Assembly (NCBI GenBank): GCA_038502055.1
Contig: JAXRKN010000037.1
Coordinates: forward strand, 1,302,001-1,366,000
Reading direction: 5' to 3'
Source: Tanytarsus gracilentus
Taxonomy: Eukaryota; Arthropoda; Insecta; Diptera; Chironomidae
DNA length: 64,000 bases
The notes below the pieces were generated by a model. It saw nothing but the letters and a program-made list of their open reading frames with translations, had not been told where the DNA came from and made no database searches. The translations under genes and the position numbers were made by a program. Below, piece after piece: positions 50,355 to 62,751 of this stretch; the first letter of the stretch is position 1; each line of letters begins with the position of its first letter.

Positions 50355-51620
50355 TTAGAATTTCTCCTCATCCAAGCCGTGTTTAAAGCACATCAAAATA
50401 GGTGTTGAAACTCCATCAATATCGCGATATTCCATCATGGCAATCATTCCATCGGCATCCATAGACTCGCCTGTGAAGAACTGCAAGTCCTTAAATCGTC
50501 CAAGGATATCTTTCATCACATCGTTTATATTCTTCTTAAACACGTCAACTTGGTCTGGAGTTTTTTCCTCTAATTTTGCTACGACTCTGAAAGAAAAATG
50601 TACTCTATTAATTATCTGCAACGTTAATTTTTGCCATAAGGTCTTTTATAAAAAGATTATTTTGTATGTAAAGACAGGTCATGATTTTATCATTGAAAAG
50701 ATAAATAATCATGGTTTAAATTACATTGTTGATCTAGCAATTTCTTTGTAGAGCAGGCCGTCAAAATTTGACTGCATACTCATGCCTAGAGTTGCCATAT
50801 TGAAAGGACACATAATAATCGTCATTTTACTCACTTCTTCATATAATCTTTGAGATACACAGTAAATTGTTTTTTGTCTCCAAATCCAGTTTCGCACAAA
50901 CGGTGATTAAGGACGATATCTACCCCGGATTCTACAGCCTCATCAGTTCCTTCGTCGGCTTCTTCAGCACTTGGGTTGGCGCCATCAATTTGTACGTCAC
51001 CAAGTCGGCGTGTCTCAAGTTTGCCAGTGACCTCGTATAGGACTTCACTAACCAACTTGATTTTGTAGGTGTCCGAGAACATTTCGTCTCCTGCGAGTGA
51101 ATGAGAGAAAAGAGAAATATTCGTGAGTCATTGTGACCTAATTTTCAGTTTGCAATTTTGAGGTTAAGAAATTTATGTAAAATGTTAAGCAGACAAATTC
51201 ATCTAAAAATCATTATAAAATGAATTTTAATAAATTTTTTGACCAAGTGCAATGTCTAAAGCGTTTAGAACCTTCTAGACCTTAATCGGACTCATACTTT
51301 TATTTTAATTTAGCATGAATGTAAGGCACTAGAAATTATTAAAAAATATAAATTTCTAATGTGTAGAGGCATGCTTTTTATATAATTTTATGCTCAATTT
51401 AAGATTAGCAAAATAATTGAACTAAAAGTTTATAAATGTCAGCGAAGATAACCTTGCAAAGTGCAAAACTTGAAGATGGGGTGAAAAGCTGGATGTGGCA
51501 ATTTTTTAAAGTTAAAATTTTTACATTTTTTGACTTTTTCTCGATTAAACTTGACGCTTTTGTAAGTTAATTAGTTTTTATCTTTTACTTACCAGTGAAA
51601 ATATCCTTGTAAATCCTCAT
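50355..51620 (-). CDS. Tctp: Translationally controlled tumor protein
   Basis: Small, abundant cytosolic protein linked to growth control through Rheb/TOR and to anti-apoptotic functions. Exons 51620-51593 (28 nt), 51090-50835 and 50586-50355 join in frame to 171 aa, the usual TCTP size. Start MRIYKDIFTG is the family start. Both family signatures are visible: the IDGANPSAEEADEG loop in the middle, and FTGESMDADGMIAMMEYR near the end, followed by the usual FKHGLDEEKF terminus. The gene lies 204 bp downstream of the stop of the ankyrin-DM9 gene on the same strand, so the two transcription units are very close. A pyrimidine tract upstream fits 5'TOP control. Confidence 0.96.
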
Positions 51621-51677
51621 TTTGGTCTAAAAATTCGAAATTGCTTCCAAGCGAGCTTATGGACGACGATCACGAAT

Positions 51678-51691
51678 GAAAGAAAAGGAGG
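51678..51691 (-). promoter_or_regulatory. Tctp: Possible 5'TOP tract of Tctp
   Basis: The minus strand reads CCTCCTTTTCTTTC about 60-70 nt upstream of the Tctp ATG. TCTP mRNAs in animals are classical 5'TOP messages, with a C followed by pyrimidines at the cap, giving TOR-dependent translation. The true start site is not known here. Confidence 0.4.
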
Positions 51692-51799
51692 TTGCAATGT
51701 GTGCTATTTTAACCGATTTTTACAAAACACACTGAAGGGCTAGTAACACGAAAATGGCGTGCGGCGATGATTTCAAATATTTTCATAACGGTAAAAAAA

Positions 51800-51805
51800 T
51801 TTATT
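51800..51805 (-). terminator. Poly(A) signal AATAAA of the ankyrin-DM9 gene
   Basis: AATAAA on the minus strand 20 nt after the stop codon, about 110 nt before the Tctp 5'TOP tract. The 3' untranslated region is therefore very short. Confidence 0.5.
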
Positions 51806-51824
51806 CAATCTTCTTTTTTCTTCA

Positions 51825-54468
51825 TTAAAAAACTCTTCTAAACAACCAGTTGGGATTATCGCAGCTAAAAATTTCCTTCTCATCCAAAACAAGCACCTCA
51901 TGTTTGTCGGAATTTATAAATTCAATGAGCATGATTTCATTTTGATTACGGCTTATGACAAAATTTCCACCATCCATTCTCTCCAATTTGACATCACGAA
52001 AAAACTCATCCGATGATTTAGTCAGCCATTTGAGTCCTCGACCTACCAGAACCTAATTATAAAAATAATTAATAAATTAAATTTTAAAAAATAAATATTC
52101 TTACATCAACGCAAATGCCATCTTCGAGCATGAGAGACGAAGAAACTTTAATTAAATTAAAATTTTGAGGATCGTCTTCGGGATAAGATTTTGCAACAAA
52201 TAATGTTTCATTGGTATTGCTTTCAACTTCAATTGCATTTTTTGGAATGTTTGAAAAATTTGTTAATGGAGCCCATTCAAAGACAGGACGGTCAGAAGAA
52301 AAATTTGACACGTTTGGGAGAAAATTGTAAATATCCTCTTCACTTGCAGCTGGATTAATTCTAAAAATGAAAAATAATTTGATTCATCTAATATATCTAT
52401 TAATTCAATTTACTTACACACTCCACTCGTTAGCATCAACGTGTGAAATTAATGCAATAAAATCTTCTTTAGTAAGGAACGAATGAGCAAATTTGCAAAG
52501 CATTTGAAGCTGCGACAAGTTAGATCTTTTGGATGCAGTATGAAATGCAGTTTGTCCCTCACGATTAGAATAATTCAATAACTGTTTGATCTCATTCTCA
52601 TCGAAGAGACTCGAAATTAAATCAAGAACCAAGCATGTTGCACTTTCCTGCCACTTCGAAGTGGCAATTGTTACAATTTGTTCACCGACCAAGAGTTTTT
52701 GATTTTCGCGGCTCAAGTGAGTGTCTATAAAACTCCAAATTAAATTAAAAATATTTTGATTGTAAACGAGCACGCAAGTGTCATAGAATTTGTAATTTCT
52801 TTTAGTTGTCGCTTCAAAAACTTCGTAAATTTCATTTTCTGTCATGTTATTATCAAAGAATTCCAGCAAAACTTGAAGCATTTGTATTTCCTGATTAGCG
52901 AGCATGAGGTAGAGTGCATTGTATCTGTCCATATTTTTTAAAAGAATCCATTTCTTTATCATAGATTTTTGCTTCATTTGTTCGAATGTTAATTGAAAAG
53001 TTTCATAGTTGGAGGTGTTGATGGCCCAGTGCAATGAGTTATTTCCATTGTTACCTTTCGCCATTAAAACATTACGATATTCATTTTCGCCCAATGTCTT
53101 TGCAGTGATCTCAAACAATTTCTTTTGATTGTCAATCTGGCGAACGGTTTTCAAAGCTTGATTGAAATAATTCTTTACTAGAATTTTAAAAAAGTCACCC
53201 ATAAAGGTATCGAAAGACAGTTTGAGATAAAGCTCCATCAGCTCATGTTCATCGATTGTCGACATATATTTTTCTACATAATGATTTAGGAAGTGATACA
53301 CACTTGACGATTTTTGTAAATCATCTGTTTTCATTAGGCTTAATTTTGTGATGCAAAAATAACGCAATTGAAGAAAATCATGACGAAATCCAGAGAATTC
53401 ATTGCTATACACATAATTGTGGTAATAGCTTCGCTTCTTCATGGTTGATGCCTTATTTAAGATTAAAGTCTTCTTATTCTTATCAGGTATGTTTCTCCTC
53501 CCAACATCAAAAAGAAAATTGAGACAGCTCTCGAAATTATACATTTCAAGTTCAATAGGTCCTCGATTACGAGAATAACGAAACAACGTTTCCTTGTTCT
53601 TAATTTCATTCGCATAATCAGAACAGTTGTATTTTAATGGCATCTCGAAAGCTAGCTGGAATCCATTCATTTCGTCGGTATTTTTCATCATCAAATAATC
53701 AACTAATTCTTTTGAATTTTCACCAAATGCTTTCTGTATTAAATTCCATAATTCCTCAAGCATAAACTTGATTCTCCTTTCACATGCCAAATGAAAAACA
53801 TTATTTCCAGCTCCATCGGTGTAGTTGAGAATTTTTTTAATTTCCTCACTTTCAGATAGTTTAATTTTTTCCAGCATAAAATCGAACAAGAAAATTAATT
53901 TTTCATCAACACATTTGTGAATCATAGAAGCAGCTACTTTAAAATTATCCGGTAGCTCAACAGGGAATGTCTCGTGCTTAATGACTCCTTCCATAAAATT
54001 TCGAACGTTCTTGTAATTTAAATCCGTGAATATTTTCTCCAGTAACAATTGATCGAGTTCATTTAAGTGCCTCATTACATATCGAGCAGCCAAAAATTCA
54101 TTCAATAGAGAAATATCTCGCGTTCTTTCATCATTTGCTTGAAAAATCATCGAAAATGCTTCTTGTTCCCTCTCCTCCATACCAAACAGTTTCATAATGT
54201 TTTCCTGTATGTAATACACATCCACAGATGACTGAATTTCATCATTTTTTGTAGTATTGACAATTTCGGCGAATTTATTTCCTAGAACTTCAAATTTCAT
54301 TTCATTTGAAGCGATATCAAAGACGTAGTTTGAGATGTCTTCTGCTAAGCTTGTCGCTACATTTTGGCGCAACTTATCTTCGTCAATATGCTTCAGTTTT
54401 TCCTTCCACAATTGCATCAAAAATTCCACATTGTCATCCCTAACCTCGCGATTATTAATCGCCTCCAT
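51825..54468 (-). CDS. Ankyrin-motif protein with C-terminal DM9-like domain
   Basis: Exons 54468-52418, 52360-52105 and 52052-51825 join in frame to 844 aa; no signal peptide, so probably cytosolic. Ankyrin-type motifs are widely spaced: 218-240 (GAGNNVFHLACERR), about 264-275 (NTDEMNGFQLAFE), 470-497 (GNNGNNSLHWAIN), 511-535 (NMDRYNALYLMLANQ) and 633-660 (NREGQTAFHTASKR). Residues 710-844 match the DM9 pattern: W713-x-P, then IPKNA, LFVAKSY, a KV turn, VDVLVG and a Trp, followed by a second weaker copy ending HEVLV. DM9 modules occur in insect proteins (PRS1 type) and as mannose-binding lectins in oysters. Residues 100-170, with LLNEFLAARYVMRHL, resemble the segment that follows a NACHT NTPase domain in insect NACHT-ankyrin proteins, but no P-loop is present. 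Function is unknown; intracellular recognition or immunity is a guess. The ankyrin assignment is firmer than DM9, and DM9 firmer than the NACHT remnant. Confidence 0.8.
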
Positions 54469-56332
54469 TTTTCTCCTCTTAATTTATTTTCTTTTTCGGC
54501 TAAATATGAAATATTAGTCACTGTGCTCTTTTTATCTTAGACGCCTCGAGTAAATCAAAAATAAGTTTTTTTTTGTGATAACACTTCTTGTATTTTTAGC
54601 CGATCAGTGTAGGCACTCTTTTTTTCACGGTCTCATATGTGTCTTTCAGCGTACACTCAACGAAAATGAATGAAATAATTTTTCGCTCATCGTTTTTATT
54701 TTCTCGCTCTCGCATACACATGTAAAAGGTTAAATGAGAACTTTTCTCTCTCTCTCATTTTTTTATGTAAAAAACATAGCAAAAATTTAGCGAGAAGTGA
54801 TAAGCAGCCCTATTCAAAAAAATATTAATAATTTTTTTAAAAATATATTAATTTAAAATTATTTCTTTTAAATATTTTAATAAAATTTTAGTCGCATTTA
54901 TGAAACGCCAATTTAGCAATTTAAAAAGTTTGAAACTTAAAATAATTTTATTTTAAAAATTAAAAATGAAAATTAATTTTATTAGGATTGAAATGAATTT
55001 TGAATGCTCCCAGCCAGATTCGAAAAAATATTTGTTTTTCTTCCGCTCCGAATGACACTCTCAAAGAAAATCCCGAGAGAAGATGAAAATTTTTCAGCTC
55101 GATCAGTATAAGAATATCTTTCCTAGCCACCTCACTATAATATAAAAATAATTATTTTGCATTTAGATTAAAATTTTACTCTTTGATTGCCGTTAAAAAT
55201 GTTGAGGTGGAAAATTTGAAAATTTAAATATCGCTGAAGTTGCGAGACAACCCTCCTCATCCTGGTCATGCGCACATGCGCTACTATGGGTATATATTAT
55301 CGAAAGGAAAGGAAAAAAGAATAGTTTCAAAACAGCTTTCTCTGCCTCTCTATAATTTTCCTCAAAACAATTCATATTTTTTTGGTTAAATGAGTTGCAG
55401 ACGATTTCGATGATTGGTGACTGGTGTAAAACGTTTTAAAGTCTTCCTTTTTTTCTAAACATAGCTAAGAACTAAAGTACATTTAAAAGTTATATCCTTA
55501 AAATGTTTCGGATTTAAACAAGGTGAAAAAATTCACTCGCTCAATTTTTTTTCTCTTCTTCCTCTTTTAAAAAAAATCATAAAGATTTATTGTGCGACCG
55601 TCAAGAAGAAATTGAGAATGAAATGGGTGTAAAAAAGAGAAATGTTGTGTTTAAATATCGTGTGACGATAAAAAAAATTCACTTAATTTAAATTGTAATC
55701 GCATAGTATTGAGTGCATCAAGGATTTTTGTGTTGAGAACATTTTTTTGCCCACCCTCTCTCCGATTTATTGAAAGCTGTGTGTGTAATAAAATGAAGAT
55801 TTTTTTAATTAAATGGTCTCATGCTGTGCTTTGAATAATTGTTAAGGATGGATAGGAGAAAAAAATTATCGACTCTATAGCTTCAATTTGGACAAAATTG
55901 TGCTCGCTATGTGAATAGTGTTAAAGTGTACGTAGAGCTTTATTGATTTTTCGCTAGGAACATTTTTCAAGGCTCGATACGTCAATATTTCAATTCATTG
56001 ATGTTACAAAGTTTGTTATTTATTTCTATTTTCCTCGTGTCATAAATTAGCAGTGAAAAGTGCAAAACCTGATTATTGAACTTGAACATAATTAGGTGCA
56101 TTTCTATCACACGATGCGACAATAAATCGTGATCGAATTTTTCTATTAGCAATAAATTCATTTTGGACATTTGCCCATTAATTTGGCTTGTTAATAACTT
56201 TTCAATGCTAATAACTGATTTATTTGCATGCAGAATATTTATCAAATGAAGAAAATGAAATAGACGTGAATCGAGTTCAGATTTGGAAAGCGAAAGAAAA
56301 AACAATATCCACGCCGTGCGGATAATAATAAC
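54469..56332. other. Divergent intergenic region (ankyrin-DM9 / DopEcR)
   Basis: AT-rich and noncoding. It must contain both promoters and the DopEcR leader. A short upstream frame ATG-AAG-AAA-ATG-AAA-TAG at 56246-56263 lies about 70 nt before the DopEcR start, and would be a uORF if transcribed. The 119-codon minus frame 55982-56341 overlaps the DopEcR start and has no domain. Confidence 0.5.
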
Positions 56333-57740
56333 ATGCAACACTTACTCAATGAAGGCATCACTCAGGCACTCATCATTCTCATCTTGGGAATTGCAATCAT
56401 CTTATCAAATCTCATTGTGATTGCTACTTTTATCAACTTTCGAGGTACATTGACCTTAGTTTACTTTGCAAAAAATTCATAATTGACGATCGAATTGTAT
56501 AGGACCCCAGGATGTCATCAACATCTATCTATTGTCCTTGGCATTTGCGGATTTAATCTGCGGCCTAATAATTGTCCCACTTTCAATATATCCGGCGTTG
56601 CAGTCGGGAAGTAAGAGACACGCAATTACTTTAAAAAATAAACAGTTTTATTGACAATTGTTTGATTTTAGCCGAAGGTGAATCGGCAGAATGGATGTAT
56701 GGAAGCATACTTTGCCGTATAACGGGATACATAGAAGTTACACTTTTCTCAATATCCGTAAGTATATTCGTGCATGTTCAACACATGGTCGCCACATAAA
56801 TTCATAATTCTTTTTACTCCCTTTCGCAGATGTACACTTTCATGTGGATCTCCGTTGACCGATATTTGGGTAATTTTAGAACACTTCTTTTTCCTCAAAG
56901 CTCCTCATCTAATTAAATTTTCATCAATAGCTGTAAGGAAACCACTTAGATATGAAACAGTTCAAACGAAAACACGATGTCAATGTTGGATGTGTTTCAC
57001 ATGGATATCTGCAGCCATGCTATGCTGTCCATCGTTATGGACGGAAGAAGAACCCACATTCGATCAATACGCTTACATTTGCGTCCCAAATTGGAATCAT
57101 ATGGCCGCGTATTCCGTGACATTAGGTGAGCAATTAATATGCAATTTTTTTAACGATTTTGGCACTAAACATTCAAATTGTTCTTTTAGGAATCCTCGTT
57201 TTAGGACCTAGCATAATTTCAATTGTTTATAATTATGGATATATTTTCTCGATGATGAGAAAGATCAGAAGTGGAGTTGCGATTCACGATAAAGAGTAAA
57301 ATTAATTTTAATTTTATAAATTCTTAAACTTTATTAAATTTTTGTAATTTTAGATATGCAACGGCGTTAGCTGAGAATCTCGGAAATCCAAGTCATGTGA
57401 TGTCATTTCTTTTAGTCTTACTATTTTTCTTATCATGGAGTCCATACATAGGGTAATGAGTGAATTTATTTCCATCATTTAGAACACACCTAAAAGTTTA
57501 ATTAATTTTTCCCTTAGGATACGAATCTATCAAGAGATCTCAGGCGTAAAGATAGATGAGCCGATGTTACACTTCGGTGCCGTATGGGTGGGTCTACTGA
57601 ATTCAGTTTGGAAAATTGTATTGATGTCCATGATGTCGCCACAATTTCGATTGGCGCTTCGAATATTATTCCTTACGATTTGCTGTCGAACACAGGGTAG
57701 ACTACAAGCAGAAATATTGGGTCTCGATCCCGACGATTAA
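56333..57740 (+). CDS. DopEcR: Dopamine/ecdysteroid receptor-like GPCR
   Basis: Class A G-protein-coupled receptor; fly DopEcR responds to dopamine and ecdysteroids in neurons. Eight exons: 56333-56444, 56503-56610, 56672-56757, 56830-56869, 56931-57125, 57190-57295, 57354-57452, 57518-57740. They give 322 aa, the length I recall for fly DopEcR. Landmarks: N26 in TM1 (LSNLIV), D54 in TM2 (LAFADL), C88 before TM3, DRY at 112-114 followed by LAVRKPLRYETVQT, Pro in TM5 (LGPSIIS), short third loop (MMRKIRSG), SWSP at 243-246 in TM6. TM7 has LNSVWKI where most class A receptors have NPxxY. The tail GRLQAEILGLDPDD is the feature that led me to DopEcR rather than another amine-type receptor. No signal peptide. 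Same strand as PAN3, 2.15 kb upstream of it. Confidence 0.85.
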
Positions 57741-59892
57741 ATTATTCCAATAATTCCACATGTAATAATTATATCATCACCTTACACATTTGTAGATGCT
57801 TATAATTTTTTCTCTCCTTCATTTTTGCTCCGTATAAAGAAAATTTTTTGTCAAAAAGAATTTTAAAAAAAGTTTCAATTTTTCCCCATTTAAAACGAGT
57901 GAGATGTTAAACTAAATATATAGACGAAAAAAAATAATTAGAAATGCAACATGAGCAATCAAAAGTATTAACTTGCTTCTGCATGGCAAAAACAAAATTA
58001 AAACTTCTATGAGGATAAACTAAATGTTAGAAGTTCGTTCATCTTTAGAGCAAATAACACTTAATATGAAATGATGTTATTAGTCATTTTATCAGGCATA
58101 TAAAGTGAGTCTTCAGAACAGATACAAAAATACTGCCTCGGTTATTGATGATGACAATTGTACTTGAAATTGAATTGACTTTTTTGCGTTTTTGAATATG
58201 AAGAGGAAAAAATTATGTCGAAGAAAGACAAACACGGATAAAATTACAATCAAAATAGCGAGCTTTTAAATTTCTACATTCATTTTCATGCATAAATTTT
58301 AGAGGGAAAATTTTTCAAAAAATTTCTCTAAATTTGGTGAAAATTTTTTAAAATGCTTTTTTATTGACTAAAACATTTTTAACAGCTTCAAATTTCCTAA
58401 TAAAAAGAATACCAAAGTCAGTTCACTTTCACATACACACGCATAAGAAATTCTCTAGTAAATTACATAAAATATCGGCGCATAAAAAATAAAATAAAAA
58501 AATACAATTTTGAAATTTTAAATCGAGAAAAAAATGAGATCACATTTCATTTTAGAATCATTATTACTTAATTATTAAAACTATATCGTTGAATTTTTGA
58601 ATAGAAAAAACATGTAAATAGCGTTAAAAATTTAGATGTTTCAAAAAAAACATTTAGAATGATGGAAGATGAAATTAGGTTGTCACTCTATGATGATAGA
58701 AATATTTTTGAAGTCAAATTACTACTTAACACTTTAACGATGTAATCAATATAATAGCATACCCATAAAGGATTTTAGCGATCGAATACTTTTTCATAGT
58801 TTTTCATCCGTCATCAATCAAATTGATGATAATTTTCTTTCCGCATGGCCTACACATTGACACTTACAATCCTTTTGATCAATCTTTTGTATTCTAAGCT
58901 TAGTGGAAAGTTCATGTAGTGATGAAAATGCATGAGACTAAAATTTTATGCATTCACTTATATTCGAATTTATTTCAATGATCTCTTTTTCACTTAAATT
59001 TGTCTAATTTTTCAAGTCTCATTAACTACCTAATAATTTGTATGAAAAAAAGGAAAGAGAAGAGAAAAAAAATATTCAAATCAGATGATAAGATTTATGT
59101 CACTTGTTGGCACAAAGTTATGAAGATTAACATTCAAATTCATTTTTATTATTATTCATGTTTATAAGATAAAATAGTTTAAAATTGTAAAACAGCAAAA
59201 AATACATTTTCAAATTATTTTTAGGAAAGCTCTTCATTTTCTTAATTCGATATTTATTCCAGATTGATTAATGATTTATTTTTAATTATGATGTCTTCAG
59301 TTTTTTTTTCAACCCACTTGCATTTTCTTAAAATTGGAAAATAAAGAATTTTTTTAAATGATAATTTTTAATGTTTTCTTAAATAAAATAATTCTTTTTT
59401 TTAAATTGCATTATTTTGTAAACTTATAAATACTTTAAAATTTATTGAGCACATATATTTCAGCGGAAAATGAATAACGTACGCTCATTTTTCGAAAGAT
59501 CATTGGGGTAACATAATTTTTAGCATGAGCCCAATTGAACTAACACAGAAACACAAAAACAACTGTGTATAATCTGTATTTTTCATTTTTTCATCTTTAT
59601 TATTTAGAATCTAAGGTTTAAGGCTTAAATTTAATAGTTTGGGACAAAAAAGTGGAAATATCTTGCACTCATTTACGAGATAAAGTTGAAGATTAAAAGA
59701 CTTTTTATGAGGAAAAGGTGAAAATTGAGTTTAAAAATTGTTTTTTGACCTTGTTGAAGAAAAATTGAAGTTCATGCAAACAAAAAAGAAAATAAAAATG
59801 TAATATCTTTTCTCTCGTAATTTCACCGTTCACTTTTTGCCTTCGAATAGCAATGATATAAGAAGCAAGGATTTTAAGAAATATCAAAAAGG
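57741..59892. other. Intergenic region DopEcR/PAN3
   Basis: AT-rich and noncoding, presumably with the DopEcR 3' untranslated region and the PAN3 promoter. The single 60-codon minus frame (59705-59887) shows nothing recognisable. Confidence 0.5.
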
Positions 59893-62751
59893 ATGGAGTT
59901 TTATGCTAATGGAATTTCTAATGATATCGCGTATATGGTGAGTAGTGATATATACATGAAGAAAATTCACAGTTATATTCTTTTGTGCTAGCATTTCATT
60001 TTCTCCCTCTCTCAGTTACTGTGTTTTCTCTGGATGTTCTTCCATTAATTTTAATACACCTTATATATTTTTTGTTCTAACACGAAGTCGTGTGAAATAG
60101 TTTAAATTTCATTTTCCGCAACATATATTTTTAGGGTAATCCTAATATAGCAGCAAACACCTACAATGGTTTGCAGCAAAACAGTATTGAATCGCCAATT
60201 TCATTCAATAAGAAACCACAGGTAAATTTTTGTTACTCTTTAGTTGTAAACTTTAACTATTTAATCATAGTTTTATATAAATTTGTAAGTTTTGATAATT
60301 TTAAAAAAAATAAATTTAATTACGTCGTAGGTGACTGAATTTATTCCTCCCTCTCGGCTTAACTCAACATCATCGCCAAGTTTCTACAACTCTTATAACA
60401 ACTCTTCGCATGTTAATGGACAAAATGCAACGCCGACAAAAAGCTATGCGTCGAGCTCATACGCGATAACCCCAATTAAAAACTCTACCCGTAAAAATGA
60501 GCGTTAATTAGCTTAATTAAATTAATTGACTGGACCATTTTTTAGATCAAAATTTCTTGCGAGATTCACCACAGAAAAGTGCACCCCAAGAATCGCCACC
60601 AAACATCTATTCTGCGGCGGCAACAATACATCAAGTGAGTTGACGGAAATTTTATTGATGACAAATTACTAAAAATTAATTTTTTTTTTAATTAAGGAAA
60701 ATGTTGGTGGTACAACTTATTTCTATTCACAAGAGCAAGCGGCTGCTTCATACAGTGAGGAGCCCTTGCCACTTCCATACTCGATGACTGATGGATACAT
60801 GTACACTCCTACGCCTATATCTACTTCCACCGTCGCAGCCGCTCCACATATTCAGCAGCCACAAAAGTCCTTCCTATCATCCACCTTCTTTATGCCCGAA
60901 GATCTTCACAATAACTTACTTCTAAAGAATGAAATTTCTAATAGCGTCGATCATGACTCGTCTAATCTTCCTATCGAAGTTGACAATTATCATTCATTAG
61001 CTCTTTTGGAGGCTTCATCTAACTTACCAGTACCTTCATCTACGTATAAGGCAATACATACTTCAACAGGAATAAAATATTGTTTAAGGAGATTGCATGG
61101 TATGAAATTAATTGATTTTTGAATTAAAACATTTTTAAATTAAAACTTTTCAAATCTAGGCTTCAGAATACAATCGGTTAAACTTATGATGCAAGTGGTG
61201 GATTTATGGAAGAAATTTTCCCATCCAAATTGCGTGGCACTCCGCGAAGTGTTTACGACAAAAGCCTTTGGCGATAACTCTCTGATTTTAGTGTACGACT
61301 ATCATGCAGGTTAGTAAATTAATAAAATATTAGGATTAATCATGACAACTTTTTCCCATTACGCAGGATCACAAACTTTCCTATCGAAATATTTTACGCC
61401 CACGAGTAGTAACGGCTTTCACACATCAGTAGGCTCGGCGTTTTCAGGTGATGCTCGACCATTTAGTCATAAGAATACTTTGCAACGAACGGGTAAGATT
61501 AATGACGCAGCAAATAGGTGTTGACTGGTTTCATTTATTTTTTCCCTCATGCTCAGCAAACGGTCCAATTCTACAAGAAAGTGAAATATGGAATATAATT
61601 ATTCAGCTGACTTGTGGATTGAGAGCAATTCATCAGGCTAACTTGGCATGCAGGTGGGACACTTTTATCGTTACTTATTTATTGAGTCATAAATTTTAAA
61701 TTATTTCATCTCTCTAACAGATCATTGGATCCAACCAAGCTCATAACTGACGAAAAACGACTTCGATTTAGTTTTGTAGGAATAACTGACATTGTTACAT
61801 TCGATTCAAATCAACAGAATCCCTTTCAATTAGTTAATCATTATCAACAGGTGCGATGCACTTAAAAGTCAATTATTTTTAATTCAATTATATTTTTTTT
61901 TGTAGGACGACTTAACAGCACTAGGAAAGCTCATTGTTGCATTATGCTGTCGATGTTTACAATCGGTTCATAGCAATCAAATTCAACATAGCATAGATCT
62001 CATCTCACGTCATTATTCGTCTGATTTGAAAAACCTGATAACTTATCTTCTCTCACCGAGTAAAATGAAATCAATTGTTGAAGTAATGCCTAAAATTGGT
62101 GCTCGCTTCTACACACACCTTGAGCTTTTGGAAAATCATTGTGACATGCAGGAAAATGAACTTCTAAAAGAGATGGAAAACGGAAGACTTTTTAGACTAC
62201 TCGTTAAATTGGGGATGATTAATGAGCGCGAGTGAGTTCAATTATTATTTCTCCAACTATTTCAAATTTCAATTATATATTTTTTAGATTACACATGGAT
62301 GTAACATGGTCTGAGACAGGTTTGAGTTTCATCTTGTTTAAATCATATTTTAAAATATTATTTTCATAAAAAATTTTGTATTTTTTACAGGCAACCGTTA
62401 TATGCTCAAATTATTCCGTGACTACTTGTAAGTAGAACAAAATTTCTCAATCATATAAAAATGATGACTAATTTATGTGTTTAAAAAATTTACAGGTTTC
62501 ACACGGTTGCGGAAAATGGTAATCCTTGGCTAGATATGTCTCATATTGTGATGACACTTAATAAACTTGATGCCGGTACTATGGAAAAAGTATGATTGAT
62601 TCTCTTCCAATGAACTTTTATAAAGTAATTTATTTTTTTGTAGGTACAACTGATGAGTAGAGATGAACAGTCAGTTTTAGTTGTAACCTATGCTGAATTG
62701 AAACATTGTCTAGAGCAAGCATTTAATGAGCTGACATCATTTAATGTGTAG
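59893..62751 (+). CDS. PAN3: PAN2-PAN3 deadenylase regulatory subunit PAN3
   Basis: PAN3 dimerises, binds poly(A)-binding protein and recruits the PAN2 nuclease to begin mRNA poly(A) shortening in the cytoplasm. Fourteen exons: 59893-59937, 60135-60221, 60331-60490, 60546-60634, 60697-61099, 61160-61309, 61367-61492, 61557-61653, 61721-61850, 61906-62231, 62288-62319, 62391-62427, 62496-62589, 62644-62751; total 627 aa. Residues 45-52 (VTEFIPPS) look like a reduced PAM2 motif for PABP binding. The pseudokinase domain spans about 200-500, with SSTYKAIHTSTGIKYCLRRL and LWKKFSHPNC. The catalytic HRD and DFG are absent (LACRSLDP and FVGITD in their places), as in all PAN3. The coiled coil and C-terminal knob follow, with ENELLKEMENGRL and GNPWLDMSHIV. 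An in-frame TAA at 59875-59877 just upstream supports this start, unless a 5' exon is spliced in. No N-terminal CCCH zinc finger is encoded. Confidence 0.93.

Noticed and set aside
55982..56341. 119-codon minus-strand frame
   Set aside because: It overlaps the DopEcR start on the opposite strand, with no recognisable domain.
56774..57211. 145-codon plus-strand frame across the receptor gene
   Set aside because: It reads through two introns in a frame that differs from the DopEcR exons in part; the spliced model explains the receptor motifs better.
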